DNA from: Streptococcus parasanguinis
GTDB taxonomy: Bacteria > Bacillota > Bacilli > Lactobacillales > Streptococcaceae
Direction: 5' to 3'
DNA: 64,000 nucleotides
NCBI RefSeq assembly: GCF_031582885.1
Contig: NZ_CP133988.1
Coordinates: 1,309,501 to 1,373,500, forward strand
Shown piece after piece: positions 17,988 through 26,505 of this stretch (its first letter is position 1; every line of letters begins with the position of its first letter). The position numbers and the translations under genes are program-made. The notes beneath the pieces are model-generated. The model had not been told where the DNA came from, did not search any database, and saw nothing but the letters and a program-made list of their open reading frames with translations.

Positions 17988-18593
17988 ATGAAATTTCTAG
18001 AGCTCAATAAAAAACGCCATGCGATCAAGCATTTCACTGACCAACCGGTCGATCCAAAGGATGTACGGACTGCCATTGAGATCGCAACCTTGGCCCCTAG
18101 TGCCCACAATAGCCAGCCTTGGAAATTTGTGGTCGTTCGTCAAAAAAATGCAGAATTAGCAAAATTAGCCTATGGTGCAAACTACGATCAAGTCATGGAA
18201 GCACCTGTGACCATCGCCCTCTTTACAGATACTGATTTGCAAAAACGGGCTCGTAAGATTGCACGTGTCGGTGGGGTTAAAAACTTCACAGACGAGCAGT
18301 TGCAATACTTTATGCAAAATCTTCCTGCTGAATTTGCGCGCTATGATGCCCAACAAACAAGTGATTACTTGGCTTTGAATGCCGGTCTTGTGGCTATGAA
18401 CTTGGTACTTGCTTTGACGGATCAAGGCATTGGAACCAATATTATCTTGGGATTTGATAAATCAAAAATCAATGAAGTATTGGACATCGAAGAGCGTTTC
18501 CGTCCGGAAGTCTTGATTACGGTTGGCTATGCGTCTGAAAAAGTAGAGCCAAGCTATCGCTTACCAGTGGACGAAATCATTGACAAACGCTAA
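17988..18593 (+). CDS. Nitroreductase-family oxidoreductase
   Basis: 201 residues, the usual length for FMN-dependent NAD(P)H nitroreductases. N-terminal motif KKRHAIKHFTDQPV (residues 8-21) supplies FMN-phosphate contacts; LAPSAHNSQPWKFVV (36-50) is the hallmark substrate-side segment; DQGIGTNIILGF near 145-156 is also conserved. Family members reduce quinones, nitro compounds or flavins; the natural substrate is not predictable. The pepV gene follows 34 bp later on the same strand. Confidence 0.85.
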   Translation: MKFLELNKKRHAIKHFTDQPVDPKDVRTAIEIATLAPSAHNSQPWKFVVVRQKNAELAKLAYGANYDQVMEAPVTIALFTDTDLQKRARKIARVGGVKNFTDEQLQYFMQNLPAEFARYDAQQTSDYLALNAGLVAMNLVLALTDQGIGTNIILGFDKSKINEVLDIEERFRPEVLITVGYASEKVEPSYRLPVDEIIDKR

Positions 18594-18627
18594 GCCATTT
18601 AGCAAATAAAATATTGAGGAGGAATTC

Positions 18628-20034
18628 ATGACAACAGTTGACTTTAAAGCAGAAGTAGAAAAACGTCGCGATGAGATGATGGCTGACTTATACAGCCTCT
18701 TGGAAATCAATTCTGAACGCGATGACAGCAAGGCAGATGCGGAGCATCCTTTTGGACCTGGTCCTGTAAAAGCTCTTGAAAAATTCTTGGAAATTGCCAA
18801 GCGTGATGGCTATGAAACTAAGAATGTCGACAATTATGCCGGTCACTTTACCTTTGGTGAAGGAGAAGAAGAGCTTGGAATCTTTGCCCATATGGACGTC
18901 GTGCCTGCTGGTAGTGGCTGGAAGACAGACCCATATAAACCAGAAATTATCGATGGTAAGCTCTATGCGCGTGGTTCGTCTGATGATAAAGGGCCTACAA
19001 TGGCCTGCTACTATGGTTTGAAGATCATTAAAGACTTAGGACTCCCTGTTTCTAAGCGCGTGCGCTTTGTTGTCGGTACGGATGAAGAATCAGGCTGGGG
19101 CGACATGGATTACTATTTCAAACACGTCGGACTTCCTGAGCCAGATTTTGGCTTCTCACCAGATGCGGAATTCCCAATCATCAATGGAGAAAAAGGAAAC
19201 ATCACTGAGTACCTTCATTTTGGAAATGATAACACAGGAAGTGCTCATCTCCATAGCTTTACAGGTGGACTTCGTGAAAACATGGTACCAGAGTCAGCGA
19301 CTGCAGTAGTTTCTGGACAACTACCAGATCTTGCTGGCCTCTTAGATGCCTTTGCCAAGGAACACCAGCTTCAGTATGAAATCTCAACTGTTGATGAAGA
19401 AACTTATACTGTTACGATCGTTGGGAAATCTGCTCATGGATCAACTCCTGAAGATGGGATCAATGGTGCGACCTACTTGGCTCTCTTGTTGACCCAATTT
19501 GATTTTGGTGGTGCTGCTAAGGCTTACCTTCATGTGACAGCTTCACTTCTTCACGAAGATTTTGCTGGTGAAAAATTAGGAATTGCCCATACAGATGCCA
19601 AAATGGGACCATTGAGTATGAATGCAGGTGTCTTCCATTTTGATGACAGCCAAGCAGACAACACTATTGCCCTCAATATCCGTTACCCTCAAGGTACAGA
19701 TCCTGAAACCATCAAGTCCACCCTTGAAAAGATTGAAGGAGTAGCTACAGTAAGCTTGTCCGCTCATGGTCACACACCTCACTATGTTCCGATGGATGAC
19801 GAATTGGTATCCACTCTCTTGCGTGTTTACGAAAAACAAACTGGACTCAAAGGACACGAACAAGTGATCGGTGGTGGTACCTTTGGTCGTCTCTTGAAAC
19901 GTGGGGTTGCCTTTGGTGCTATGTTCCCAGACTATGTCAATACCATGCACCAAGCTAATGAGTTCGCAGATGTCGAAGATCTCTATCGTGCAGCTGCAAT
20001 TTACGCAGAAGCTATCTATGAACTAATCAAATAA
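18628..20034 (+). CDS. pepV: Dipeptidase PepV
   Basis: Zinc-dependent M20 peptidase that releases amino acids from dipeptides with unblocked N-termini; cytoplasmic, feeding amino-acid nutrition. 468 residues, full length. Metal-site motifs seen: [10 protein letters not shown] (residues 89-98), SSDDKGPT near 117-124, [10 protein letters not shown] near 150-159, and a late HQANEF segment near 441-446. Strong ribosome-binding site GAGGAGG before the ATG. Followed by a clear terminator. Confidence 0.93.
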   Translation: MTTVDFKAEVEKRRDEMMADLYSLLEINSERDDSKADAEHPFGPGPVKALEKFLEIAKRDGYETKNVDNYAGHFTFGEGEEELGIFAHMDVVPAGSGWKTDPYKPEIIDGKLYARGSSDDKGPTMACYYGLKIIKDLGLPVSKRVRFVVGTDEESGWGDMDYYFKHVGLPEPDFGFSPDAEFPIINGEKGNITEYLHFGNDNTGSAHLHSFTGGLRENMVPESATAVVSGQLPDLAGLLDAFAKEHQLQYEISTVDEETYTVTIVGKSAHGSTPEDGINGATYLALLLTQFDFGGAAKAYLHVTASLLHEDFAGEKLGIAHTDAKMGPLSMNAGVFHFDDSQADNTIALNIRYPQGTDPETIKSTLEKIEGVATVSLSAHGHTPHYVPMDDELVSTLLRVYEKQTGLKGHEQVIGGGTFGRLLKRGVAFGAMFPDYVNTMHQANEFADVEDLYRAAAIYAEAIYELIK

Positions 20035-20040
20035 TCCACT

Positions 20041-20070
20041 ACTCGGCCAGTTTTTCTGGCTGAGTTTTTC
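20041..20070 (+). terminator. Terminator after pepV
   Basis: ACTCGGCCAG / CTGGCTGAGT (20041-20050, 20056-20065) with a 5-nt loop of T and a following T-run; one G/T wobble inside. Confidence 0.85.
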
Positions 20071-20086
20071 CATAGAAGGAGGACTT

Positions 20087-20671
20087 ATGTCAACGATTGA
20101 AAGCATTAAACAAGCCATTATGGCAGATCCTCAAAATAAAGCATATACGGATAAAGGGATCGAGCCACTCTTTGCAGCCCCAAAGACAGCTCGTATCAAT
20201 ATTATCGGACAAGCTCCAGGGATGAAGACGGAAGAAGCTGGTATTTACTGGAAGGATAAGAGTGGTGACCGCCTGCGCGAATGGTTAGGAGTTGACGAAG
20301 ACACCTTTTATAATTCTGGTTTGTTTGCGGTCATTCCTATGGACTTTTATTTCCCAGGGCATGGAAAATCTGGTGACCTTCCACCTCGCAAAGGCTTTGC
20401 GGAAAAGTGGCACCCTCAACTTCTCAAGGAGTGTCCGGATATTGAGTTAACCCTCTTAATTGGACAATATGCCCAAGCATACTACCTTCATGAAAAGGTT
20501 AGTGGCAAGGTAACCGAACGGGTTCACCATTTTAAAGATTATTTGCCAACCTATTTTCCACTTGTTCACCCTTCCCCTCGCAATCAAATCTGGATGGCTA
20601 AAAATCCTTGGTTTGAGGCAGAAGTGGTGGCGGAATTGCAAACCTTAGTACAAGAGATCATTCAAAAATAA
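20087..20671 (+). CDS. Uracil-DNA glycosylase superfamily protein
   Basis: 194 residues. UDG-fold motifs: IIGQAPGMKTEEAG near residues 39-52 (motif 1) and VHPSPRN near 164-170 (motif 2), with an LLIGQYAQ strand in between. It is the compact family found in streptococci beside a prolyl-tRNA editing gene. It probably excises uracil or related lesions, but specificity is not certain because motif 1 (GQAPG) is nearer family 4/5 or SMUG-like proteins than classical Ung. The next gene follows 12 bp later. Confidence 0.8.
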   Translation: MSTIESIKQAIMADPQNKAYTDKGIEPLFAAPKTARINIIGQAPGMKTEEAGIYWKDKSGDRLREWLGVDEDTFYNSGLFAVIPMDFYFPGHGKSGDLPPRKGFAEKWHPQLLKECPDIELTLLIGQYAQAYYLHEKVSGKVTERVHHFKDYLPTYFPLVHPSPRNQIWMAKNPWFEAEVVAELQTLVQEIIQK

Positions 20672-20683
20672 AGGAGAGCGACG

Positions 20684-21175
20684 ATGGATCCTTATCAACA
20701 AGTTAAAGAGAAATTAGACGAGTTAGGCATTTCATTTGACGTGGTGGAACACCCACCCGCATTCACGACTGAGCAGGCGGATTCTTATATTGAAGGCTTA
20801 GAAGGTGTCCGGACCAAGTCCATGTTTTTGACCAACAAGAAGAAAACCCAGTACTATCTGCTCATCATGGATGACCAGAAACCCTTGGACATGGATGATT
20901 TCAAAGAGCAAGTAGGAGCCAATCGGATCCGCATGGCTTCAGCTGAATCGCTAGCTGAAAAAATGCAATTACCAGCAGGGACGGTATCTCCATTTGGTTT
21001 ATTGAACAATGAAGAAAAAGATATTCTCGTCTATTTCGATCAGGACATTGTGTCAGAGGAGATCATGACCTTCCATCCCAATACCAACGAAAAAACGATC
21101 TTTATTAAAACCCAAGACTTGTTCCGATTTTTAGAGGCTATTGGCTTTCATTATGAAATTCTAACCCTTCCATAA
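20684..21175 (+). CDS. Prolyl-tRNA editing protein (ProX/YbaK family)
   Basis: 163 residues with the YbaK/EbsC fold: EHPPAFTTEQADSY near residues 22-35, KSMFLTNKKKTQYYLLI near 45-61, and GTVSPFGLLNN near 104-114. Family role: hydrolyses mischarged Ala- or Cys-tRNA(Pro), a quality-control step for prolyl-tRNA synthetase. The length and motif spacing fit the free-standing PrdX/ProX type. It lies between the UDG-family gene and a rhodanese, gaps 12 and 13 bp, all on one likely transcript. Confidence 0.85.
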   Translation: MDPYQQVKEKLDELGISFDVVEHPPAFTTEQADSYIEGLEGVRTKSMFLTNKKKTQYYLLIMDDQKPLDMDDFKEQVGANRIRMASAESLAEKMQLPAGTVSPFGLLNNEEKDILVYFDQDIVSEEIMTFHPNTNEKTIFIKTQDLFRFLEAIGFHYEILTLP

Positions 21176-21188
21176 CAAAGGAGAAATC

Positions 21189-21473
21189 ATGAAAGAAATT
21201 CCATTTAATGACTTTGTAGCAAAGTACCAAGCAGGAGAAATTAACGTCGTCGATGTCCGTGAGCAGGAGGAATATGATGCCCTTCACTTAGATGGGGTTC
21301 GTCTTCTTCCCTTATCTGAGTTAGCAGATCGCTACCAGGAATTAGAGAAGGATCAACCCTATTATGTCATCTGCAAGTCTGGTCGACGCTCAGCACGTGC
21401 TTGCCAATTTTTGGAAGAGCAAGGCTATGATGTGACCAACGTCCAAGGTGGCATGGATGCATTTGAATCCTAA
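21189..21473 (+). CDS. Rhodanese-domain protein
   Basis: 94 residues, a single rhodanese (sulfurtransferase) domain. Start-side CH2A-like motif VVDVREQEEYDALHLDGV (residues 20-37) and active loop CKSGRRS near 63-69 with the catalytic cysteine at about residue 63. Single-domain rhodaneses carry persulfide sulfur for tRNA thiolation or sulfide handling; the acceptor is unknown. Preceded by AAAGGAGAAATC, a strong ribosome-binding site. Confidence 0.88.
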   Translation: MKEIPFNDFVAKYQAGEINVVDVREQEEYDALHLDGVRLLPLSELADRYQELEKDQPYYVICKSGRRSARACQFLEEQGYDVTNVQGGMDAFES

Positions 21474-21478
21474 GAAAC

Positions 21479-21730
21479 GGGAGTGGGAAAGAACTCCTTA
21501 AAATAAAAAAAGTTGAAAAGGTTCCCCAAACCTTTTCAATCTTCCCACCTCCGCATAGCTTCAACAGTCTGGGAGACTGTTGAAGGTTGTGGATAAAGGA
21601 AACTTTGTTTCCCTCATTAGGTCATCTTTGGAGCTTAAAAGGCGAACAAAGATGCCAATCAACCACTGCGTCTTGCACTTATTCCTATCAAACATCAAAG
21701 GCTGGACAGTTTTTGCCCAGCCTCTTTTTC
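21479..21730 (+). repeat. Structured intergenic repeat, family B relative (B3)
   Basis: Fills most of the 393-bp gene-free gap 21474-21866. It shares conserved blocks with B1/B2 (TCCCACCTCCGCA, CAACCACTGCGTCTTG, and a GGCTGG.../CCAGCC terminator-like hairpin at 21699-21723), in the same order and in the orientation of B2. The variable interior has its own hairpins: TTGAAAAGGTT/AACCTTTTCAA, CTTCAACAGT/ACTGTTGAAG and GGAAA/TTTCC. The end hairpin plus T-run probably terminates the rhodanese transcript. Confidence 0.6.
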
Positions 21731-21803
21731 TTTACTAATTTCTAAAAATGAATAGAATTTGTATGTTTTTCAAAAGATCTTGCAGGGATTTTCCAGTCTT
21801 TCA

Positions 21804-21832
21804 TTGAAAATGGTTCAGAAATTTTGTATAAT
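21804..21832 (+). promoter_or_regulatory. Promoter of the envelope gene cluster
   Basis: -35 TTGAAA (21804-21809), 17-bp spacer, -10 TATAAT (21827-21832); ATG at 21867 with AAGGAG ribosome-binding site. A complete vegetative promoter. Confidence 0.75.
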
Positions 21833-21866
21833 ACCCTAGTATAAACAATAGTTAAGGAGATTCATT

Positions 21867-22976
21867 ATGTCAAAACAAGATTGGCTGGATTATTTCGAAG
21901 CCGTAAATGGTCGTTCTGCTAGTGCAGAAGAAATTGCTCAAGCACTGGCTGCAGGAGAATTTCAAGAAGAAGTAGTGGTTCCAGAAACCCCACAAGCCCC
22001 AGAATTTGTCGCAGCACCAACTGCACCTGTGGAAGAACCAGTTGCTGCTCCACAAGCCCCAGAGTTTGTTGCAGCGCCAGAAGCCCCACAAGCTCCAGAA
22101 TTTGTCGCAGCGCCAGCAGCTCCTCAAGCTCCAGACTTTGTCGCAGCGCCAGCAGCTCCTGCAGCGCCAACTGCTCCTACAGAAGAACCAGTCGCAGCTC
22201 CAGTTCAAGAGCCTGCCCCTCAAGCTGCTCCAGCGAATGGACCTGCTTTCCAACAAGCTCCACAGCAAGCCTACCAACAACCGACTCAAGTAGCTTATCA
22301 ACAAGCACCTTACCAAGGTCAACCAGGACAAGCTTATCCTGCCCAACCAAGTCAATTTGGTGTAGCCGTTGGTGGTTACTGGAATTGGTTCCTTTCAGCT
22401 TTGAAACGTCCAACAGCTGTAGAAAATCCAAAAGCTCTCAACGGAATTTTACAGTATGTCTTAACTGCCTTTGTCTTGACCCTATCAACTTTCTTCACAG
22501 CTAGTGGAGCTACAGGTGGTTATGGAATGGATTTCCGTGCCTTTATGTTGACATTGATTTCCCTATTCTTTAGCGTTTACGCCTTCCAAGTAGCTGGATT
22601 CTTTGTTCGTCGTGTGGTTCTTCAAGACAAGGAATATAGTTACGGTCGTTCATTTGAAGAGTTTGGACGTTTGTCTGTTTACACTTTGCCACTTGCCCTT
22701 CTTGCTTTCTTAGTAGGTCTTGTAAAAGTTTATGAATTTTATGGCTTTGTAAACTTCCTTATTTTCTTCTTGTTCTTTGTTGGAACATGCTATGTCGTTC
22801 ATCAAGGATTGAACAAGACAAGCTTTAAAGCAGATAAATTCTTGCTTCTAGTAGCATCATCTGTTGTCTTGCTTCTGATTGCGATCTTTGTCATTTATGT
22901 GAATGCTCGTATTTTAGAACAAGTAGCTATTGGATTTATTCCAAGTGCTCCAAATTTCTCTAACTTTGGATTCTAA
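21867..22976 (+). CDS. Pro/Ala-rich membrane protein (DUF6574-like)
   Basis: 369 residues. N-terminal segment QDWLDYFEAVNGRSASAEEI (4-23) is a small module also found twice in the next gene. It is followed by a low-complexity stretch (about 40-165) of AP/QAPEFVAAP repeats and a Gln/Tyr-rich part, then GGYWNWFLSALKRP and about five membrane segments between 190 and 355. The repeat part has no signal peptide before it and should be cytoplasmic. No enzymatic motif. Grouping with the TcaA-like and LdcB genes suggests an envelope-related role; DUF6574 assignment is from memory and moderate. Confidence 0.7.
   Translation: MSKQDWLDYFEAVNGRSASAEEIAQALAAGEFQEEVVVPETPQAPEFVAAPTAPVEEPVAAPQAPEFVAAPEAPQAPEFVAAPAAPQAPDFVAAPAAPAAPTAPTEEPVAAPVQEPAPQAAPANGPAFQQAPQQAYQQPTQVAYQQAPYQGQPGQAYPAQPSQFGVAVGGYWNWFLSALKRPTAVENPKALNGILQYVLTAFVLTLSTFFTASGATGGYGMDFRAFMLTLISLFFSVYAFQVAGFFVRRVVLQDKEYSYGRSFEEFGRLSVYTLPLALLAFLVGLVKVYEFYGFVNFLIFFLFFVGTCYVVHQGLNKTSFKADKFLLLVASSVVLLLIAIFVIYVNARILEQVAIGFIPSAPNFSNFGF
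21987..22200 (+). repeat. Imperfect in-gene tandem repeats encoding QAPEFVAAP
   Basis: About four to five degenerate units coding for variants of APQAPEFVAAP. Such tracts are prone to copy-number change and also create long spurious antisense reading frames across 21870-22430. Confidence 0.75.
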
Positions 22977-22990
22977 CAATATCACAAAAC

Positions 22991-23026
22991 GGAAGGTGGG
23001 GGAACCCACTTTCCCTATTTTATAAT
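22991..23026 (+). promoter_or_regulatory. Hairpin followed by a -10 box before the TcaA-like gene
   Basis: GGAAGGTGGG (22991-23000) and CCCACTTTCC (23005-23014) form a 10-pair stem with one wobble; there is only a short T-rich stretch after it. TATAAT at 23021-23026 could start an internal transcript just before the ribosome-binding site GGGAGAAGAG. Confidence 0.5.
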
Positions 23027-23042
23027 GAGGGAGAAGAGATCC

Positions 23043-24827
23043 ATGCAAAAGAAATGGGTTGAATTATTTGAAAAAGTGATCGGTCGCAAACCGTCACCAG
23101 AAGAGTTTATGGCTGGGAAAGCCTGTGGATTTGATTTAAAACAAATTCAGTCTATCGCAGGCAATGCTCCAGAAGAAGTAGCTCCTGTAGAGGAACCGGT
23201 GCTTGAACCAGTTGAAGTAGTGAAGAATGTCGATCCTCTTCTAGCAGCTCGTCAGGCTTGGTTGCAACATTTTGAAGAAACCTATGGCCGCAAGCCAAGT
23301 GCGGAAGAATTTACCGCGGCTAAAAGTCAAAACTTCGAGTTTTTTGTAGAACCTGTGCCTGAAGCAGAATTTGCGAACCCAGATTCAACAGAAGAAACAC
23401 AGGAATATGTACCTCAACAGCCGACTCAAGAGTATACGACTCCACTTGCCGCTGAGCAAACGCAGGTCTTTGCTGGTCCAAATGTTACAGAAGCAGGTCC
23501 AGCTCAGAAAAAACAAAAGGCCCCTAAAACGAAGGGTGGAAAGAAACTTTCCAAGAAGAAAATTGGGATTATTTCTGCTATCGCAGTCCTTGTGATCGCT
23601 TTGGTAGCGGCCTTCTTTTACTTCCAGTCTACAACACGTGTCGAAGTGACTGCAGATAAATTCATTAAGGCAGTGGACACCAAAGATTATCGCGAGGCAG
23701 CAGACCTTCTTTCAACCGATAACGACAAATGGACGAAGGATGAAGCCGAAAACTTTATTACCAGCATGGAAGATCAAGGGGTCGATATCGGCACAGAGTT
23801 GAACAAGATCATCGATAATGGTGGAGAAGGTAGCTATACGGATAAATCTGGAAACAAGATTTTTGGTTTGGAAAAGGCGGACAAGAAATTTGGAATCTTC
23901 CAAGAATACCGTGTGGCCAGCTATCCAGTGCAAGTCAAGGTCAAGACCAATTTGGACCAAGCCAAACTCAAAGTGGCTGCCAATAAAACGGTAACCTTGA
24001 AGAAAGATGCAGTGACAGACCTTGGTTCTTTCCATTACAATACAAAAGAAATGGAATTGACTGCTAAAACTGAAGTCGGAAATGTCACTTCTAAGATCCA
24101 TCTCAATCCTAAAAAAGCAACTAAGAACAACTTAGAATTGCAGTTGAATTCTGAAAAACGCAATTTAGAAGTTGAGTTCCCAGATGAAGTTGAAAACCCA
24201 ACGGATGTGAAGGTTGTAGTCAACGGCAAAGAAGTCGGAACCAGCACGACCTTTGAAGTAGATAGCATCCCTTATCAAGAAATTGAAGTACATGCTGTCT
24301 TCAACATGAATGGGGAAACCTATACAACTGAGAAGGCTAAGGTGACGATTGAAGAGGGTGAGAACGATCCGATCGAACTCAAACTAGCCAAAGATACCCT
24401 AAAACGCATCAAGAGTGCACAAGATGCTAAGAAAGCGCAAGCTGCCAAAGAAGAACAAAATCGGACCTTGGCGGAAGAATTCTTGAAAGAGTACCGCGAC
24501 GCTGTCTTTAGCTCCGTTTCAAACCGAAATAACACCTACTCTAAATACTATGACACACAAAGTCAAGCTTACAAGGACATGGTTGAGTTCACAACTGGTG
24601 ATGGTGTTCGAAAGGCTAAAATTGATTACTATACTCCAGGAGCTTTGGATATTCAAAGTGTCACTGAAGAAAATGGTGTGGTGACGATCAAGACTTATGA
24701 AGACTTTACCGTGCATTATACAGATAGTCATCCAGATTCACAAAACCGTAAGTACAAGACCTACACCTTGAAAAAAGTAGGCGCAAGTTATGTGATTACA
24801 GATATTGTCGTAACAAAAGAATCATAG
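23043..24827 (+). CDS. TcaA-like membrane-anchored protein
   Basis: 594 residues from the ATG at 23043, chosen because GAGGGAGAAGAG lies just upstream; an ATG at 23025 would place that site inside the gene. Two copies of the W...FE...GRKPSxEEF module at residues 4-30 and about 73-98, a lysine-rich linker, one membrane helix near 175-196 (IGIISAIAVLVIALVAAFFY), then extracellular beta-rich repeats and a C-terminal NTF2-like domain near 480-594. This order matches the TcaA family, linked in staphylococci to glycopeptide response. Here the usual N-terminal zinc ribbon is replaced by the W-FE-GRKPS modules. LdcB follows 10 bp later. Confidence 0.75.
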   Translation: MQKKWVELFEKVIGRKPSPEEFMAGKACGFDLKQIQSIAGNAPEEVAPVEEPVLEPVEVVKNVDPLLAARQAWLQHFEETYGRKPSAEEFTAAKSQNFEFFVEPVPEAEFANPDSTEETQEYVPQQPTQEYTTPLAAEQTQVFAGPNVTEAGPAQKKQKAPKTKGGKKLSKKKIGIISAIAVLVIALVAAFFYFQSTTRVEVTADKFIKAVDTKDYREAADLLSTDNDKWTKDEAENFITSMEDQGVDIGTELNKIIDNGGEGSYTDKSGNKIFGLEKADKKFGIFQEYRVASYPVQVKVKTNLDQAKLKVAANKTVTLKKDAVTDLGSFHYNTKEMELTAKTEVGNVTSKIHLNPKKATKNNLELQLNSEKRNLEVEFPDEVENPTDVKVVVNGKEVGTSTTFEVDSIPYQEIEVHAVFNMNGETYTTEKAKVTIEEGENDPIELKLAKDTLKRIKSAQDAKKAQAAKEEQNRTLAEEFLKEYRDAVFSSVSNRNNTYSKYYDTQSQAYKDMVEFTTGDGVRKAKIDYYTPGALDIQSVTEENGVVTIKTYEDFTVHYTDSHPDSQNRKYKTYTLKKVGASYVITDIVVTKES

Positions 24828-24837
24828 GAGATTCCCC

Positions 24838-25617
24838 ATGAAAGCAAGATTTTCCAAATTAACTTTGGTGACAGTTGCCTTGTTAACCCTGACAGCTTGC
24901 TCCCAATCTCAATCCACTAGTTCTAAATCTTCTGCAAAAGAAGAAAGCAAACAGACTCAAACCAAGTCTTCCAAAGAAACGTCTTCTGCAAAGGATACGT
25001 CAAAAGAGACAGGAAAAGAAGAGTCGTCAAAAGCTGGTAAGTCAGATGTGAAAGTGGATTCTGGTGTGAGCTATAATGGTTCCTACTATAGTGTCAAAGG
25101 GAAATATGGTGAGGTCATGATCGCCAACAAACACTATCCCTTGTCGCCTGACTTTAACCCAGGTGAAGATCCTGAAGCTGTTTCAGCCCTTCATGAATTG
25201 ATCGCAGCCATGCAGGCAGAAGGTTATCCGATCAGTGACCAATATAGTGGTTTTCGTAGCTACGATACCCAAGTTGGCCTCTATCAAAACTATGTCAATC
25301 AAGATGGTCAGGAAGCAGCAGATCGTTATTCTGCAAGACCAGGTTATAGTGAACACCAGACAGGTTTGACCTTTGATTTGATCGATACCAGTGGGAATCT
25401 GGTGACCGAACCTGGACCAAGTAAGTGGTTGCTCAAGAACGCCGCTAAATATGGATTTGTGGTTCGTTACCAAGAAGGTAAAGAAAAAGTAACAGGCTAC
25501 ATGCCTGAAAGCTGGCATCTCCGCTATATCGGAAAAGAAGCACAAGATATCGCTGACTCAGGTTTGAGTCTAGAAGAATACTATGGCTTCACCGGTGGCG
25601 ATTACGTTGATAAATAA
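24838..25617 (+). CDS. ldcB: L,D-carboxypeptidase lipoprotein LdcB/DacB (VanY family)
   Basis: Trims the terminal D-Ala from peptidoglycan tetrapeptides at the outer membrane face. 259 residues: lipoprotein signal peptide with lipobox LTAC (lipidated Cys21), a Ser/Lys-rich linker to about residue 75, then a VanY/LAS-type domain with FRSYDTQ near 138-144, the zinc motif SEHQTGLTFD near 170-179 and ESWHLRYIG near 223-231 (His ligand). Follows the TcaA-like gene closely, supporting a cell-wall maintenance operon. Streptococcal LdcB/DacB is the best family match. Confidence 0.88.
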   Translation: MKARFSKLTLVTVALLTLTACSQSQSTSSKSSAKEESKQTQTKSSKETSSAKDTSKETGKEESSKAGKSDVKVDSGVSYNGSYYSVKGKYGEVMIANKHYPLSPDFNPGEDPEAVSALHELIAAMQAEGYPISDQYSGFRSYDTQVGLYQNYVNQDGQEAADRYSARPGYSEHQTGLTFDLIDTSGNLVTEPGPSKWLLKNAAKYGFVVRYQEGKEKVTGYMPESWHLRYIGKEAQDIADSGLSLEEYYGFTGGDYVDK

Positions 25618-25644
25618 AAAAGGTTGGGATTGACATCCCAACCT
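25612..25644 (-). terminator. Hairpin between ldcB and repeat A1
   Basis: AGGTTGGGAT / ATCCCAACCT (25621-25630, 25635-25644) with loop TGAC. The A-run to its left makes it a proper terminator only on the minus strand. A near-copy lies on the other side of repeat A1 (25903-25928). Confidence 0.55.
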
Positions 25645-25903
25645 CAGATTGAAGACAAAGTCATATAAAAAACTTTCCTTAGGTGAGTACGGACGTCAGC
25701 GAACTTCTACGAAGTTCCATGACTAATTATTGAGCCTAAGGTCTCAATAATTCCGAGTGCCTGAATCGTTATTGTTTCAGGCACTTTACTCACAGCGGAA
25801 AGTTTTGGTATTTTCTTGATTCATCTAAAAAATGGAACTCAATTTTATTTCTTATCAGAATCGCTTAATTTATTTTACTTTAAAATAGTTTGTCTACATT
25901 TTA
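25644..25903 (+). repeat. Structured intergenic repeat, family A copy 1 (A1)
   Basis: About 260 bp filling most of the 312-bp gap between convergent genes; it recurs inverted at 54644-54906. The core 25671-25804 forms an outer stem (AACTTTCC/GGAAAGTT, then GTGAGTA/TACTCAC) enclosing three hairpins: GAACTTC/GAAGTTC (25701-25717), AATTATTGAG/CTCAATAATT (25725-25752) and GTGCCTGAA/TTCAGGCAC (25757-25784). The flank 25805-25903 is also conserved in A2 but less structured. It does not look like the pneumococcal BOX or RUP elements as I remember them. Confidence 0.8.
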
Positions 25904-25931
25904 AGGTTGGGATAGATATCCCAACCTTTTT
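25903..25931 (+). terminator. Terminator downstream of repeat A1
   Basis: AAGGTTGGGAT / ATCCCAACCTT with a 4-nt loop, followed by TTTTAT. It closes transcription coming from ldcB through A1. Confidence 0.75.
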
Positions 25932-26439
25932 ATTGTATGTTTTTTAGAAACTCATCCAGCTCTTTTTGGTTCTTGAGAGAGATAAATTTTTCGGGGTAGG
26001 TGGAGTGGATGTTTTGATACCTTTCTCTGGCAGTTTTTGTTCGTCCGTCCCAAAGAATCCAACGGATGAATTCCCAATCGAAGCGTTCAGGGCACCCTGC
26101 TGCCATACTCTCACGGACGTGTCCCTTATAACGGCGGTATCGTTTCCACCCTCTATAGAGGCAGTTCCAACGAGAGAAGTTGAGAAAGATGATCTGGTCG
26201 GCTTGCTCCATTCTCTCCTCATAGCAGCACCAAGAGTAATTGCCATCAATGACCCAGTCTCTATGATCGCTGAGAAACTGTCTCATCTCTTTCTCCATCC
26301 AATCCCGATCACTGTCTATCCAACCCGGTTGAAATTGAAGGGTGTCCATATGTAGCTTGGGAATGGAGTAGTAGCGAGCTAAGTTTTCAGCCAAGGTAGA
26401 TTTTCCAGATCCAGAATAGCCGATAATAACAATTTTCAT
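25930..26439 (-). CDS. P-loop kinase-like protein (FlaR/topology modulation type)
   Basis: 169 residues from the ATG complement at 26439, preceded by GAGAGG; a GTG two codons upstream is less likely. Walker A motif IIGYSGSGKSTLA at residues 4-16 and an adenylate-kinase-like core: HMDTLQFQPGW near 30-40, VIDGNYSWC near 63-71. The family is often named DNA topology modulation protein FlaR, but biochemically these are small NMP-kinase-like P-loop proteins of unknown substrate. Transcribed convergently to ldcB. Confidence 0.8.
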   Translation of the reverse strand: MKIVIIGYSGSGKSTLAENLARYYSIPKLHMDTLQFQPGWIDSDRDWMEKEMRQFLSDHRDWVIDGNYSWCCYEERMEQADQIIFLNFSRWNCLYRGWKRYRRYKGHVRESMAAGCPERFDWEFIRWILWDGRTKTARERYQNIHSTYPEKFISLKNQKELDEFLKNIQ

Positions 26440-26463
26440 AAGCACCTCTCAAAATTTTAGGAA

Positions 26464-26486
26464 CAAAAAAAGCTCCGGAGAGCTTG
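26464..26486 (-). terminator. Terminator after rpsT
   Basis: On the minus strand AAGCTC, loop, GAGCTT followed by seven T. Arms at 26470-26475 and 26480-26485. Confidence 0.85.
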
Positions 26487-26505
26487 ATTTTTATGCTGTT
26501 CTTGA

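Noticed and set aside
21870..22431. Long antisense frames (up to 161 codons) opposite the Pro/Ala-rich gene
   Set aside because: They arise from the GC-rich codon bias of the QAPEFVAAP repeats; their peptides are low-complexity Trp/Cys/Arg or Leu/Gln strings and lack start signals.
25644..25903. Family A repeat as a pneumococcal BOX element
   Set aside because: The boxA/boxC sequences I remember are not present; only the general idea of structured intergenic repeat is shared.
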